Source: Pseudomonadota bacterium (GTDB taxonomy: Bacteria > Pseudomonadota > Gammaproteobacteria > SURF-13). Taken from it: 32,146 bases of DNA. The notes beneath the pieces were generated by a model. The model saw only the letters and a program-made list of their open reading frames with translations, had not been told where the DNA came from and made no database searches. Position numbers and translations under genes: made by a program. Numbering within the stretch: the stretch's first letter is position 1; the number at the start of each line of letters is the position of its first letter. This document shows, piece after piece, positions 21,139-30,694 of this stretch. The DNA is taken from NCBI GenBank assembly GCA_027624315.1, contig JAQBXX010000017.1, forward strand, positions 1 through 32,146, written 5' to 3'.

Positions 21139-22101
21139 ATGAAATTTTCAGGACAGATGCGCGCGCTGCTCTGTGCGCTGTTAATTTACACACCTGCGGG
21201 TGTGGCTGCGGACGACTCATTGTTCACCGGGGAAGAACCCGCAGCCGTCACCGGCACCACCGAAGCAGAGCCCGCCGCCGACACCGCAGCAAGTTTCCAC
21301 GAGGCCTACGTCGCGGGCAGTATTCTTCAGCTCACGCCGCAGTACACCGTCATCGTACGCAAAAAGATCGCTACGCTGGACACTCTCACGCCGTCGGGGG
21401 CAAACGAGGCTATTTCCCTGCTTGAATTTCTCGATGCCCAAGGCGTGCTGCTGTATGAGCAGGGCTTCCCCCTCAGCATCGGCGACAGCGGCTTTAACGA
21501 GCCGTGCACAACCAGCCTCAGTCAGCGTGCTATCGCCGGGCGGCCTTTCCTGCTGCTCGAATACAGTTGTGACTCGACCGCACCCGGCTTTCACACTTAC
21601 CGTCTTTTTACACTCGACGCTGAACAACGCCTGCGCCAGGTGACCGCGCCGCTCGACGGCATCAACGGCGAAATCATCACGCCTGCGGTGCCTTCTCCAC
21701 ACAGAAAATATCTCAACGTGCGCCTGTGGACCGGCTATTTCGATCTCGTGATCCCGTTTGTATTCGACCCTAAACAACACGCGCTGGTTATCGACTACGG
21801 CAAGCGTTACTTTGCCGTAGAGCAGTATCAGCCGGCGCAACTCCGTCCGCTTCCCGACGGCAACAGCGCAGCGCTCTACGACAAACCCGCGGGCAAGGTA
21901 AAAGAGACGGTGCAGGCGTCATCCGCCAGCCGCGTGAAGTTTCTGCGCGCGTACGTCAACGGCGAACTCATCACCGAGGGCGAACTGCCCTGGGTGAGCG
22001 ACGTCGGCGCGGTGAAATGGCTGGAGATCGATATCGACGGCAAGCGCGGCTGGCTCAACCTGGATGACGCCGCTGCGCTGGGTCTGCCTGAGTCGGGTTG
22101 A
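21139..22101 (+). CDS. Secreted protein of unknown function with C-terminal SH3-like segment
   Basis: I do not recognise a named family. The 320-residue protein has a signal peptide (core ALLCALLIYTPAGVAA, cleavage near residue 25), then a low-complexity Ala/Glu/Thr stretch (about 30-50), and a mixed alpha/beta region without cysteine-rich or catalytic motifs. The last 60 residues (FLRAYVNGELITEGELPWV, then KWLEIDIDGKRGWLNLDDA) resemble a bacterial SH3-type domain. It is probably periplasmic or surface-anchored. It starts 2 nt after uvrB, so it is likely in the same transcript, although no functional tie to DNA repair is evident. Confidence 0.8.
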   Translation: MKFSGQMRALLCALLIYTPAGVAADDSLFTGEEPAAVTGTTEAEPAADTAASFHEAYVAGSILQLTPQYTVIVRKKIATLDTLTPSGANEAISLLEFLDAQGVLLYEQGFPLSIGDSGFNEPCTTSLSQRAIAGRPFLLLEYSCDSTAPGFHTYRLFTLDAEQRLRQVTAPLDGINGEIITPAVPSPHRKYLNVRLWTGYFDLVIPFVFDPKQHALVIDYGKRYFAVEQYQPAQLRPLPDGNSAALYDKPAGKVKETVQASSASRVKFLRAYVNGELITEGELPWVSDVGAVKWLEIDIDGKRGWLNLDDAAALGLPESG

Positions 22102-22127
22102 ATCCATACCGGTGCACGTGGTATTTT
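22098..22127 (+). promoter_or_regulatory. Possible promoter of tRNA-Val
   Basis: TTGAAT (22098-22103), 18 bp, TATTTT (22122-22127). The predicted start is about 7 nt before the tRNA. The -10 is weak. Confidence 0.45.
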
Positions 22128-22140
22128 ACGCCCTCTTTGC

Positions 22141-22215
22141 AGGCGCGTAGCTCAGTGGTAGAGCACTACCTTGACATGGTAGTGGTCGGTGGTTCGATCC
22201 CACTCGCGCCTACCA
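22141..22215 (+). tRNA. tRNA-Val (anticodon GAC)
   Basis: A 75-nt tRNA with acceptor AGGCGCG/CGCGCCT, D-arm TAGCTCAGTGG, anticodon stem CTACC/GGTAG around loop TTGACAT (anticodon GAC), T-arm GGTTCGATCC, and encoded ACCA. It lies 96 nt upstream of thrS. Confidence 0.97.
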
Positions 22216-22230
22216 TCTAAACCCAGTCAC

Positions 22231-22303
22231 GAGTAGCGAGTGACGAGTAGCGAGTAACTGATAAAATGCCCCCTAGCCACTCGCCACTCGCCACTCGCCA
22301 CTA
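22231..22303. repeat. Facing heptamer arrays in the thrS leader
   Basis: Four head-to-tail heptamers GAGTAGC, GAGTGAC, GAGTAGC, GAGTAAC (22231-22258), then 17 bp, then GCCACTC three times and GCCACTA (22276-22303). The second array is the reverse complement type (GAGTGGC) of the first, so the two can pair imperfectly into one large hairpin ending 8 nt before the thrS ATG. Confidence 0.95.
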
Positions 22304-22311
22304 CCTTTAAT

Positions 22312-24237
22312 ATGCCCACAATCACCCTTCCCGACGGCAGCCAGCGCGAATTTCTGCAGCCCGTCAGCATCAAGGACATCGCCGCGTCGATCGGCGCGGG
22401 GCTGGCCAAGGCGGCGCTGGCCGCCAAAGTGGACGGCACGCTGGTGGATACCTCGTATCTGCTCGATCACGACGCCAGCGTCGCCATCATCACCGACAAG
22501 GGCGCGGAGGCGCTCGATGTCGTGCGTCACTCCACCGCGCACCTGCTCGCGCAGGCGGTGAAGGAGTTATTCCCCAAGGCGCAGGTGACCATCGGCCCGG
22601 TGATTGAAGACGGCTTTTATTACGACTTCGCCTTCGAGCACCGCTTCACCCCGGAAGACCTCGCCGCCATCGAAGCCAAGATGCAGGCACTCGCGGCGCG
22701 CGACTTGCCGGTGTCGCGCTCGGTGCTGTCACGCGAGGAGGCGATCACATTTTTCCGTGGCCTGGGCGAGGAATACAAGGCGCAGATCATCGAGGGCATT
22801 CCGGCGCACGAACAGCTTTCGCTGTACCAGCAAGGCGACTTTATCGACCTTTGCCGTGGCCCGCATGTGCCCAGCACCGGCAAACTCAAGGCCTTCAAAC
22901 TCATGAAACTGGCCGGCGCCTACTGGCGCGGCGACTCCAAAAACGAGATGCTGCAGCGCATCTACGGCACGGCCTGGCTCAACGAGAAAGACCTCAAGGC
23001 CTATCTGCACCGCCTGGAGGAAGCCGAAAAACGCGATCATCGCAAGCTCGCGCGCCAGCTCGACCTGTTTCATTTGCAGGAGGAGGCGCCGGGCATGGTG
23101 TTCTGGCACGACAATGGCTGGCGCATCTATCAAGAAGTGGAAAACTACATCCGCGTGCTGCTGCGCCAGCATGGTTATCAGGAGATTCGCACCCCGCAGA
23201 TGGTGGATCGCAGCCTGTGGGAAAAATCGGGACACTGGGACAAGTTCAAGGAACTGATGTTCACCACCGAGTCGGAGAAACGCGATTATGCAGTGAAGCC
23301 CATGAACTGCCCGTGCCACGTGCAAATCTACAACCAGGGTCTGAAGAGTTACCGCGACCTCCCCCTGCGCCTGGCCGAGTTCGGCTCCTGCCACCGCAAC
23401 GAACCCTCCGGCACGCTGCACGGCCTCATGCGTCTGCGCAACTTCGTGCAGGATGACGCGCACATCTTCTGCACCGAAGCGCAAATCCAGCCCGAGGTGT
23501 CGGCCTTCATCGATCTGCTGTTTCAGGTCTACGCGGACTTCGGCTTCAAGGACATTCTCATCAAGCTCTCCACCCGCCCGCCGAACCGCGTGGGCGCGGA
23601 CGAGGTATGGGACAAGGCCGAGCATGCGCTGGAACAGGCGCTCAACGCCAAACAGCTGCCGTGGGACTTGCAGCCCGGTGAAGGCGCGTTCTACGGCCCC
23701 AAGATCGAGTTCTCGCTCAAGGACAGCATCGGGCGCGTGTGGCAGTGCGGCACCATTCAAGTGGATTTCTCCATGCCGGGCCGCCTCGGGGCGCACTACA
23801 TCGCGGAAGACGGCTCCAAGCAGGTGCCGGTGATGCTGCATCGCGCCATACTGGGTTCACTCGAGCGTTTCATCGGCATTCTCATCGAAGACTGCGCGGG
23901 CAACCTGCCACCGTGGCTGGCGCCGACACAGGCGGTGGTCATGAATATCACCGACAATCAAGCAGGTTACGTAAAAAAATGCACGGAAATCCTGCTAAAA
24001 CAGGGATTAAGGGTCAAATCGGACTTGAGAAATGAGAAGATAGGCTTTAAAATCCGTGATCACACGATTCAGCGCGTCCCTTACCTGTTGGTGATAGGTG
24101 ACCGCGAAGTGGAAAATGACACCGTGGCCGTGCGCACGCGAAGCGGTAAAGACCTGGGAACGATGTCACTCCAAGCCTTTACGGATCGGATAACCTCCGA
24201 CATCGCGCGCCGCGGTCTTGCAGTTTTGGAGGATTAG
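22312..24237 (+). CDS. thrS: Threonyl-tRNA synthetase
   Basis: Class II synthetase charging tRNA-Thr. It is 641 residues (E. coli 642). Order: TGS domain (1-60); editing domain with HSTAH (His73, His77) and [10 protein letters not shown]; catalytic core with the zinc cysteine in [10 protein letters not shown] and motif 2 in [28 protein letters not shown]; and a C-terminal anticodon-binding domain. The ATG at 22312 gives the family start [10 protein letters not shown]. No good Shine-Dalgarno is visible because repeat arrays fill the leader. In E. coli thrS is autoregulated through its leader; whether the different structure here does that is unknown. It heads the thrS-infC-rpmI-rplT-pheST-ihfA block. 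Confidence 0.97.
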   Translation: MPTITLPDGSQREFLQPVSIKDIAASIGAGLAKAALAAKVDGTLVDTSYLLDHDASVAIITDKGAEALDVVRHSTAHLLAQAVKELFPKAQVTIGPVIEDGFYYDFAFEHRFTPEDLAAIEAKMQALAARDLPVSRSVLSREEAITFFRGLGEEYKAQIIEGIPAHEQLSLYQQGDFIDLCRGPHVPSTGKLKAFKLMKLAGAYWRGDSKNEMLQRIYGTAWLNEKDLKAYLHRLEEAEKRDHRKLARQLDLFHLQEEAPGMVFWHDNGWRIYQEVENYIRVLLRQHGYQEIRTPQMVDRSLWEKSGHWDKFKELMFTTESEKRDYAVKPMNCPCHVQIYNQGLKSYRDLPLRLAEFGSCHRNEPSGTLHGLMRLRNFVQDDAHIFCTEAQIQPEVSAFIDLLFQVYADFGFKDILIKLSTRPPNRVGADEVWDKAEHALEQALNAKQLPWDLQPGEGAFYGPKIEFSLKDSIGRVWQCGTIQVDFSMPGRLGAHYIAEDGSKQVPVMLHRAILGSLERFIGILIEDCAGNLPPWLAPTQAVVMNITDNQAGYVKKCTEILLKQGLRVKSDLRNEKIGFKIRDHTIQRVPYLLVIGDREVENDTVAVRTRSGKDLGTMSLQAFTDRITSDIARRGLAVLED

Positions 24238-24241
24238 GCTT

Positions 24242-24757
24242 ATCGCTGCTGGAAAACAGACCCGTCTGAATGAGGACATTACCGCGGCGCAAGTGCGCCT
24301 GATCGGCAAAGAGGGAGAACAGATCGGCGTCGTGCCGATAGAGCAAGCGCAACAACTCGCCCTCGAAGCCGAGCTCGACTTGGTAGAAATAGTACCCACC
24401 GCCGACCCGCCGGTGTGCCGCGTGATGAATTACGGTAAATTCCTGTTTGAAGAAAGCAAGAAGCGCCACTCCGCGAAGAAGAAGCAGAAACAGATTCAGA
24501 TCAAGGAAGTGAAGTTCCGCCCGGGCACTGAAGAGGGCGACTATCAGGTCAAGCTGCGCAACCTGACCCGCTTTCTGGAAGAGGGTGACAAGGCCAAGGT
24601 TACGCTGCGCTACCGGGGCCGTGAAATGGCCCATCAGGAACTGGGCGTGAAGTTGTTGAAGCGGATTGAGGCCGATCTCGTGGAAATTGGCGTCGTGGAG
24701 CAGTTCCCACGCATGGAAGGGCGCCAGATAGTCATGCTGATTGGGCCGAAGAAATAA
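24242..24757 (+). CDS. infC: Translation initiation factor IF-3 (AUC start)
   Basis: Binds the 30S subunit, checks start-codon and initiator tRNA pairing, and prevents premature 50S joining. The body is typical: the N-domain [19 protein letters not shown] and [12 protein letters not shown], a Lys-rich linker, and the C-domain [20 protein letters not shown] and [13 protein letters not shown]. There is no ATG, GTG or suitable TTG at the family start. ATC at 24242 sits 9 nt after GGAGG (24228-24232) and gives 171 residues; an in-frame ATT at 24233 directly abuts the GGAGG. A rare start codon is the known basis of IF-3 autoregulation in E. coli (AUU). The gene follows thrS within 5 nt. Confidence 0.95.
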   Translation: MAAGKQTRLNEDITAAQVRLIGKEGEQIGVVPIEQAQQLALEAELDLVEIVPTADPPVCRVMNYGKFLFEESKKRHSAKKKQKQIQIKEVKFRPGTEEGDYQVKLRNLTRFLEEGDKAKVTLRYRGREMAHQELGVKLLKRIEADLVEIGVVEQFPRMEGRQIVMLIGPKK

Positions 24758-24781
24758 GAAACCGGAGTTGGAGTTAACGTA

Positions 24782-24979
24782 ATGCCAAAAATGAAGACCA
24801 ACAGTGGTGCGGCCAAGCGCTTCAAGCGCACGGCGTCGGGCGGCTTCAAGCACGGCCAGTCGCACCTGAACCACATCCTCACCAAGAAAAGCACCAAGCG
24901 CAAACGTCATCTGCGCCACAGCAACATGGTGGACGCGTCGGATGTACCCGGCCTGCGCCGCCTGCTGCCGTTCGCTTAA
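24782..24979 (+). CDS. rpmI: 50S ribosomal protein L35
   Basis: A 65-residue basic protein of the large subunit. It begins [17 protein letters not shown] and contains the conserved Lys/Arg-rich centre [20 protein letters not shown]-type ribosome-binding site precedes the ATG. It lies 24 nt after infC. In E. coli this operon is repressed by L20 acting on the rpmI leader; I cannot identify the L20 site here. Confidence 0.97.
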   Translation: MPKMKTNSGAAKRFKRTASGGFKHGQSHLNHILTKKSTKRKRHLRHSNMVDASDVPGLRRLLPFA

Positions 24980-25021
24980 TTAGTAAGTCAGCAATATAGC
25001 AATATATAGAGGTTATTCGTC

Positions 25022-25384
25022 ATGCCAAGAGTCAAACGCGGCGTTACCGCAGGCCGCAGACACAAAAAGGTCCTTGATCAAGCCAAGGGTTATTACGGCG
25101 CGCGCAGCAAGATCTATCGCGTCGCCAAGCAGGCGGTCATCAAGGCCGGCCAATATGCCTACATCGGGCGCAAACAGCGTAAGCGTCAGTTCCGGGCATT
25201 GTGGATCGTGCGCATCAACGCCGCCGCGCGCGAGTGCGGGCTGTCGTACAGTTTGTTCATGAACGGCCTCAGCAAAGCCCTGATCGAACTCGACCGCAAG
25301 GTACTCGCTGACCTCGCGGTGTTTGACAAGCCAGCGTTTGTGGCGCTGGCGGAAAAGGCCAAGGCCCACACCCTGTCGCACTAG
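25022..25384 (+). CDS. rplT: 50S ribosomal protein L20
   Basis: A 120-residue early-assembly protein of the large subunit (E. coli 118). The N-terminal arm is [20 protein letters not shown], followed by [17 protein letters not shown] and the globular part [18 protein letters not shown]. In E. coli it also represses translation of its own operon. It lies 42 nt after rpmI. The candidate pheST attenuator begins just after its stop. Confidence 0.97.
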   Translation: MPRVKRGVTAGRRHKKVLDQAKGYYGARSKIYRVAKQAVIKAGQYAYIGRKQRKRQFRALWIVRINAAARECGLSYSLFMNGLSKALIELDRKVLADLAVFDKPAFVALAEKAKAHTLSH

Positions 25385-25407
25385 TAGATTGTTGGAAAAG
25401 GACATCC

Positions 25408-25482
25408 ATGGCCTTTCCCAACACGCAAAGCAAAAAATGTGATTTTTACTTTGCTCCATTTCTCAAACACTTGCGTGTTTGA
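25408..25482 (+). CDS. Candidate phenylalanine-rich leader peptide of pheST
   Basis: A 24-codon ORF starting at ATG 25408 with AAGGA 5 nt upstream, a good ribosome-binding site. It has four Phe codons, at residues 3, 13, 15 and 18, the last three clustered in DFYFAPF. It ends at TGA 25480-25482 inside a 15-bp hairpin (25456-25489). A strong intrinsic terminator follows before pheS. Position and content are analogous to pheM of E. coli (a Phe-rich leader peptide between rplT and pheS), but the peptide is longer and its sequence differs. The phenylalanine content is seen directly; the regulatory role is inferred. Confidence 0.55.
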   Translation: MAFPNTQSKKCDFYFAPFLKHLRV

Positions 25483-25548
25483 GAAATGGCGGTACATCCC
25501 TGTACCGCACCGCAGTTTATTGAAAAACGGAGTTTTTCAACAAACTGC
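25456..25548 (+). promoter_or_regulatory. Series of three leader hairpins upstream of pheS
   Basis: Hairpin 1: 15-bp perfect stem, 25456-25470 with 25475-25489, loop TTGC, overlapping the end of the leader ORF. Hairpin 2: GCGGTACA (25489-25496), loop TCCC, TGTACCGC (25501-25508). Hairpin 3: GCAGTTT (25512-25518) and TTGAAAAAC (25520-25528), loop GGA, GTTTTTCAA (25532-25540) and AAACTGC (25542-25548), with one A-C mismatch. The stalling of a ribosome at Phe codons 13-18 would block the 5' arm of hairpin 1. Confidence 0.7.
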
Positions 25549-25574
25549 TAACACACGCGGACATACCATGTCAG

Positions 25575-25612
25575 ATAGGGGAAAGGCCGCATGGCCTTTC
25601 CCCTATTTTTTT
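25575..25612 (+). terminator. Intrinsic terminator / attenuator directly ahead of pheS
   Basis: A perfect 14-bp stem, ATAGGGGAAAGGCC (25575-25588) with its complement at 25593-25606, loop GCAT, followed by a run of seven T (25606-25612). The pheS ribosome-binding site starts 4 nt later. GGCCTTTCCC at 25410-25419, inside the leader ORF, is complementary to 25579-25588 and could compete with the terminator stem. Confidence 0.85.
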
Positions 25613-25631
25613 ATGAAGGGGGCAAACCTAG

Positions 25632-26654
<1,023 letters not shown>

Positions 26655-26663
26655 AGCCACTTA

Positions 26664-26792
26664 ACGCAAAGACGCCAAGACGCAAAGGATTAAGGTTAAA
26701 AATAATTTTCTCGTGCTGGCGCGCGCATGCGGATGCTGGTCTTGGAAAAACTCATAAATATGATGTTCTTTGCGTCTTGGCGTCTTTGCGTT
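26664..26792. repeat. Long palindromic element, copy 2 (inside pheST)
   Basis: Left arm 26664-26688 and right arm 26768-26792 are perfect 25-bp reverse complements around a 79-nt spacer; the left arm begins AACGCAAAGACGCCAAGACG. It separates pheS and pheT by 156 bp. Compared with copy 1 (5611-5690), the arms differ at one base pair (T-A there, A-T here), changed on both sides so pairing is kept. Confidence 0.95.
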
Positions 26793-26810
26793 GAGCATTT
26801 AGGATAAACA

Positions 26811-29186
26811 ATGAAGCTAAGCGAACACTGGTTGCGTGAGTGGGTGAATCCCCCTCTCTCCACTGCCGAGCTGGCCGGGCAATTGACGCTCGCCGGTCTG
26901 GAGGTGGAATCCGTCACGCCCGTAGCGCCGGTTTCCGCAGGCGTCGTCGTGGGCGCGGTGCTCAGCGTGGCTCCGCATCCGCAGGCGACCAAGTTGCAGG
27001 TGTGCGAAGTCGATATCGGCACCGGCACGCCGCTCAGCATCGTGTGTGGGGCGGCCAACGTGCGCGCCGGCATGCGAGTGCCGGCGGCGATGGTGGGCGC
27101 GGAATTACCCGGTGGAAAAACCATCCGGCAGGCGCAGCTGCGCGGCGTGGATTCGTACGGCATGCTGTGCTCCGCCGCCGAGCTGGGCCTGGCCGAGGCC
27201 TCCGAAGGCCTGCTGGAACTGCCGCTGGACACGCGCGTGGGCGAGGACGTCTATCTCTACCTCCGGCTCGATGACACGAGCATCGACGTCAGCGTCACGC
27301 CCAACCGGGGTGATTGCCTGAGCGTGGCGGGCATCGCGCGCGAAGTCGCCGCTCTCAACCAGTTGACACTTAATGTGCCTGCGATTAACGAAGTCACACC
27401 CACTGTTCCCGATCATCTCGAAGTCATCATTGAAGCGCCCGCCGACTGCCTGCGCTATGCTGGGCGCGTGCTGCGCGGCATCAACCGCGCCGCCAGGACA
27501 CCGCTGTGGTTGCAGGAGCGCCTGCGCCGCAGCGGGATGCGCAGCATCAGCGCGGTGGTGGATGTCACCCATTACGTGATGCTGGAGCTCGGCCAGCCCA
27601 TGCACGCCTTCGACCTCGCGCGCCTCCACGGCAACATCCACGTGCGGCGAGCGGTTGCAGGCGAAGCCATCACCCTGCTCGACGGCCAGCGCATCACACT
27701 CAACGCAGACACGCTGGTGATCGCCGACGACGTGCAGGTGCAGGCCATCGCGGGCATCATGGGCGGCATCGACGCCGCCATGAGCACGACCAGCGACAGC
27801 CTGTTTCTGGAAAGCGCCTATTTCGCGCCGCAGGCCGTCGCGGGACGCGCCCGTGCCTATGGCCTGCGCACCGAATCATCGCACCGCTTCGAGCGTGGTG
27901 TCGCCCCCACCCTGCAGCGTCTCGCCCTTGAGCGCGCCACCGCCCTGCTGCTGGAGATCGTCGGCGGCGAAGCCGGGCCGGTGGTCGATGTCAGCGCAGC
28001 GGCCCATCTGCCGCAACGTCCGCCCATCACGCTGCGCGCACCACGGCTGCAACGCGTCCTCGGCCTGCCGCTGCCCGCGCAGGAGGTCACGGGGCTGTTG
28101 ACGCGCCTCGGCATGCAGGTTGCCGAAATATCCGATGGCTGGCAGGTCACCCCGCCGCCGCACCGCTTCGACGTGGCCATCGAGGCCGACCTCATCGAGG
28201 AGGTCGCGCGCCTGCACGGTTATCAGCGCCTGCCCGCCCATGCGCCGCGTGTCGGCCTGACGATGACCCCGGAACCCGAGACCCGCGTCAACCTCGCGCG
28301 CCTGCGCGAACTTCTGGTGGACCGCGGCTATCAGGAGGTGGTGACCTACAGCTTCGTGGAGCCTGGCCTGCAACAACTGCTCGACCCCGCCACCGCCCCG
28401 ATTGCGCTCGCCAATCCGATATCCGCCGAGATGTCGGTGATGCGCACGACCCTGTGGTGCGGCCTGCTCGCCACCCTGCGCTACAACCAGAACCGCCAGC
28501 AGACGCGCCAGCGACTATTCGAGTCAGGCCTTAGGTTTACACGGCAAGACAATGAAATTAAACAGAAAAGATCAATAGCTGGTATCGTCACCGGCAGCCC
28601 CTGTCCGGAGCAGTGGGGACTGCCGCAACAGGGCGTGGACTTCTATGACATCAAGGGCGATGTCGAGGCCCTGCTTGGTCTGGGCGGGCTCGGGGACTGC
28701 CACTTCGAGGCCTCAGCGCACCCGGCGCTGCATCCCGGCCAGAGTGCGCGCATCCTGCGCCAAGGCGAGGTACTGGGCTGGGTGGGTGCCTTGCACCCCG
28801 CCCTGTCGCGCACGCTGGGCCTCGATCAGGCGGCGTATGTCTTCGAACTGAGCCTCGACCTGCTGGAGCAGGCCCGCGTGCCAGCCTTCCGCGAGGTGTC
28901 GAAGTTCCCCGCGATACGGCGCGATATCGCCATTGTGGTGGAGGAAGGCGTCTCCGCCGCCCAGGTATTGGCCTGTGTGACGCAGGCGGCCGAAGATTAT
29001 CTGCGAGATTTACAGTTGTTTGACGTCTATCGGGGCAAAGGTGTTGATTCCGGAAGAAAAAGTATTGCTTTGGGCTTGACGTTGCAAGCGGCTTCGCGCA
29101 CTCTAACGGACGAGGACGTTGCCGGCATCATCGAACGTGTCGTGGGCACCCTAAAACAACAACTTGACGCCACCTTACGGGACTGA
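26811..29186 (+). CDS. pheT: Phenylalanyl-tRNA synthetase beta subunit
   Basis: Beta subunit, carrying tRNA-binding, editing and anticodon-recognition modules. It is 791 residues (E. coli 795). Order: [18 protein letters not shown]-terminal B1; a tRNA-binding (EMAP-like) domain with [15 protein letters not shown] and [10 protein letters not shown]; the B3/B4 editing domain with [20 protein letters not shown] and the [12 protein letters not shown] and [11 protein letters not shown] region; B5 with the catalytic-like fold; and a C-terminal FDX-ACB domain ([18 protein letters not shown]). AGGA precedes the ATG by 7 nt. ihfA starts 5 nt after the stop. Confidence 0.97.
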   Translation: MKLSEHWLREWVNPPLSTAELAGQLTLAGLEVESVTPVAPVSAGVVVGAVLSVAPHPQATKLQVCEVDIGTGTPLSIVCGAANVRAGMRVPAAMVGAELPGGKTIRQAQLRGVDSYGMLCSAAELGLAEASEGLLELPLDTRVGEDVYLYLRLDDTSIDVSVTPNRGDCLSVAGIAREVAALNQLTLNVPAINEVTPTVPDHLEVIIEAPADCLRYAGRVLRGINRAARTPLWLQERLRRSGMRSISAVVDVTHYVMLELGQPMHAFDLARLHGNIHVRRAVAGEAITLLDGQRITLNADTLVIADDVQVQAIAGIMGGIDAAMSTTSDSLFLESAYFAPQAVAGRARAYGLRTESSHRFERGVAPTLQRLALERATALLLEIVGGEAGPVVDVSAAAHLPQRPPITLRAPRLQRVLGLPLPAQEVTGLLTRLGMQVAEISDGWQVTPPPHRFDVAIEADLIEEVARLHGYQRLPAHAPRVGLTMTPEPETRVNLARLRELLVDRGYQEVVTYSFVEPGLQQLLDPATAPIALANPISAEMSVMRTTLWCGLLATLRYNQNRQQTRQRLFESGLRFTRQDNEIKQKRSIAGIVTGSPCPEQWGLPQQGVDFYDIKGDVEALLGLGGLGDCHFEASAHPALHPGQSARILRQGEVLGWVGALHPALSRTLGLDQAAYVFELSLDLLEQARVPAFREVSKFPAIRRDIAIVVEEGVSAAQVLACVTQAAEDYLRDLQLFDVYRGKGVDSGRKSIALGLTLQAASRTLTDEDVAGIIERVVGTLKQQLDATLRD

Positions 29187-29191
29187 AAACC

Positions 29192-29494
29192 ATGGCCTTG
29201 ACCAAGGTCAAGATGACCAACAAACTGTTTGCAGAGCTTGGCCTGAACAAGCGCGAAGCCAAGGAGATCGTCGAGATGTTTTTCGAGGAGATCCGCACCG
29301 CACTGGAAAAGAACGCCGAGGTCAAACTGTCCGGCTTCGGTAACTTCGTGTTGCGCAACAAAAACCGCCGCCCGGGGCGTAACCCCAAGACCGGCGAGGA
29401 AATTCCCATCACCGCGCGGCGCGTCGTCACCTTCCGCTCGGGTCAGAAACTGAAGGCGCGGGTCGAGGCCTATGCTCGAAGCAAGTCACAATAA
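29192..29494 (+). CDS. ihfA: Integration host factor subunit alpha
   Basis: Alpha subunit of the IHF heterodimer, which bends DNA sharply at specific sites in the nucleoid. It is 100 residues (E. coli 99). The N-terminal helical part [20 protein letters not shown] and the beta-arm [19 protein letters not shown] with the intercalating proline are present. Its place directly after pheT is the conserved gammaproteobacterial arrangement. Its 3' end overlaps the start of the next gene by 23 nt. Confidence 0.97.
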   Translation: MALTKVKMTNKLFAELGLNKREAKEIVEMFFEEIRTALEKNAEVKLSGFGNFVLRNKNRRPGRNPKTGEEIPITARRVVTFRSGQKLKARVEAYARSKSQ

Positions 29495-29846
29495 CGAACT
29501 GCCCGCCATCCCCGGCAAGCGCTACTTCGCCATCGGCGAAGTGAGCGAACTGTGCGCGGTCAAGCCGCACGTACTGCGCTACTGGGAACAGGAATTCCCG
29601 CAGCTCAAACCCATCAAGCGCCGCGGCAACCGGCGCTACTATCAGCGCCACGACGTGCTGCTGATCCGGCAGATACGCAGCCTGCTCTATGAACACGGCT
29701 TCACCATCGGCGGCGCGCGCCAGCGCCTCACGGTCAGCAACGGCGAAACCCTGGAGCGGACGGATAAACCCCACACCAAGCAGCTCCTGCTCCAGTTACG
29801 CACCGAGCTGGAAGACATCTTGAAGCTGCTCGACACCCTAAAATAA
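29472..29846 (+). CDS. MerR-family transcriptional regulator
   Basis: A 124-residue DNA-binding protein. A winged helix-turn-helix (about residues 17-85) contains [27 protein letters not shown] (given here as FAIGEVSEL and VLRYWEQEF) and the [19 protein letters not shown] helix. A short C-terminal helix, [19 protein letters not shown], would form the dimer coiled coil. There is no cysteine set for metal sensing and no effector domain. The ATG at 29472 lies within ihfA with GAGG just upstream, so it is translationally coupled. This small MerR follows ihfA in many gammaproteobacteria; its targets are unknown to me. Confidence 0.9.
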   Translation: MLEASHNNELPAIPGKRYFAIGEVSELCAVKPHVLRYWEQEFPQLKPIKRRGNRRYYQRHDVLLIRQIRSLLYEHGFTIGGARQRLTVSNGETLERTDKPHTKQLLLQLRTELEDILKLLDTLK

Positions 29847-29946
29847 CGCGGCCTGATTCCGGCGCGGGGCATTCTGCGGTATCATAGGCACCTCAGCATT
29901 TATTCCCGCCACAAAAACAGTACCCTGCCTTCAAGCAGATCAAACA

Positions 29947-30172
<226 letters not shown>

Positions 30173-30675
30173 ATGATTAGGCCAAAGGTGCCTGGATCGC
30201 CATTGAACTACTCCAAAAACATTCTGCTGTCGCGAGACCACCGCACCCGTGTGTGCTTCCGGGTCGTATTCGCCGACGGATCGAGTTACCAGAACTGTGC
30301 CGGCACGCCGGAAGCCACGATCATCTTCAGGAACCGATGGGCGGAATGGAACGCCCTGCTCTTCGGCCATGTGGGCCTGATGGAGGCCTACTCCGCATGC
30401 GACATCGACATCGAAGGCAGCCTGCCACTGGCGCTGCGCGCCGGGCTCGATATGACGCTGGACAAGAAGCCCAACCCGCTGGTCTCCCTCCGCAATCGCT
30501 GGCACGAATTCCGGTTCAGCAACAAAACGAGTATTTCCGCCGCAAGTGGCGCACCTACCTCTATGCCTGCGCGGAGATGTTCCGCTCCCCCAACACCCGC
30601 ACGCATTTGTTCCAGATCACCTTCAGCAAGGGCAACGTCACGGACAATTATCCGATGAGCCGGGCCTTCTTATAA
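30173..30675 (+). pseudogene. Remnant of a cyclopropane-fatty-acid-synthase-like SAM methyltransferase, internally deleted
   Basis: The N-terminal 110 or so residues (VVFADGSSYQN, IIFRNRWAEWNALLFGHVGL, CDIDIEGSLPLALRAGLD, NPLVSLRNRWHEFRFSN) match the lead section of Cfa-like methyltransferases. At about 30517-30527 the frame changes, and the C-terminal section is readable in a different frame up to TAA 30673-30675: EYFRRKWRTYLYACAEMF, SPNTRTHLFQITFSKGNV, YPMSRAFL. The SAM-binding core that should lie between (about 250 residues, including the GCGWGG motif) is absent. This is an internal deletion with a frameshift at the junction, so the gene cannot make an active enzyme. It lies 19 nt upstream of the intact FAD oxidoreductase. 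Family assignment is by recalled similarity. Confidence 0.75.
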
Positions 30676-30694
30676 GATGCCGACGGGGACATAC

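Noticed and set aside
22231-22303. Short CRISPR-like repeats before thrS
   Set aside because: Seven-base contiguous units without spacers; this is a tandem repeat.
25323-25328. TTGACA in rplT as a -35 box for the pheST leader
   Set aside because: No acceptable -10 lies 16-18 bp downstream.
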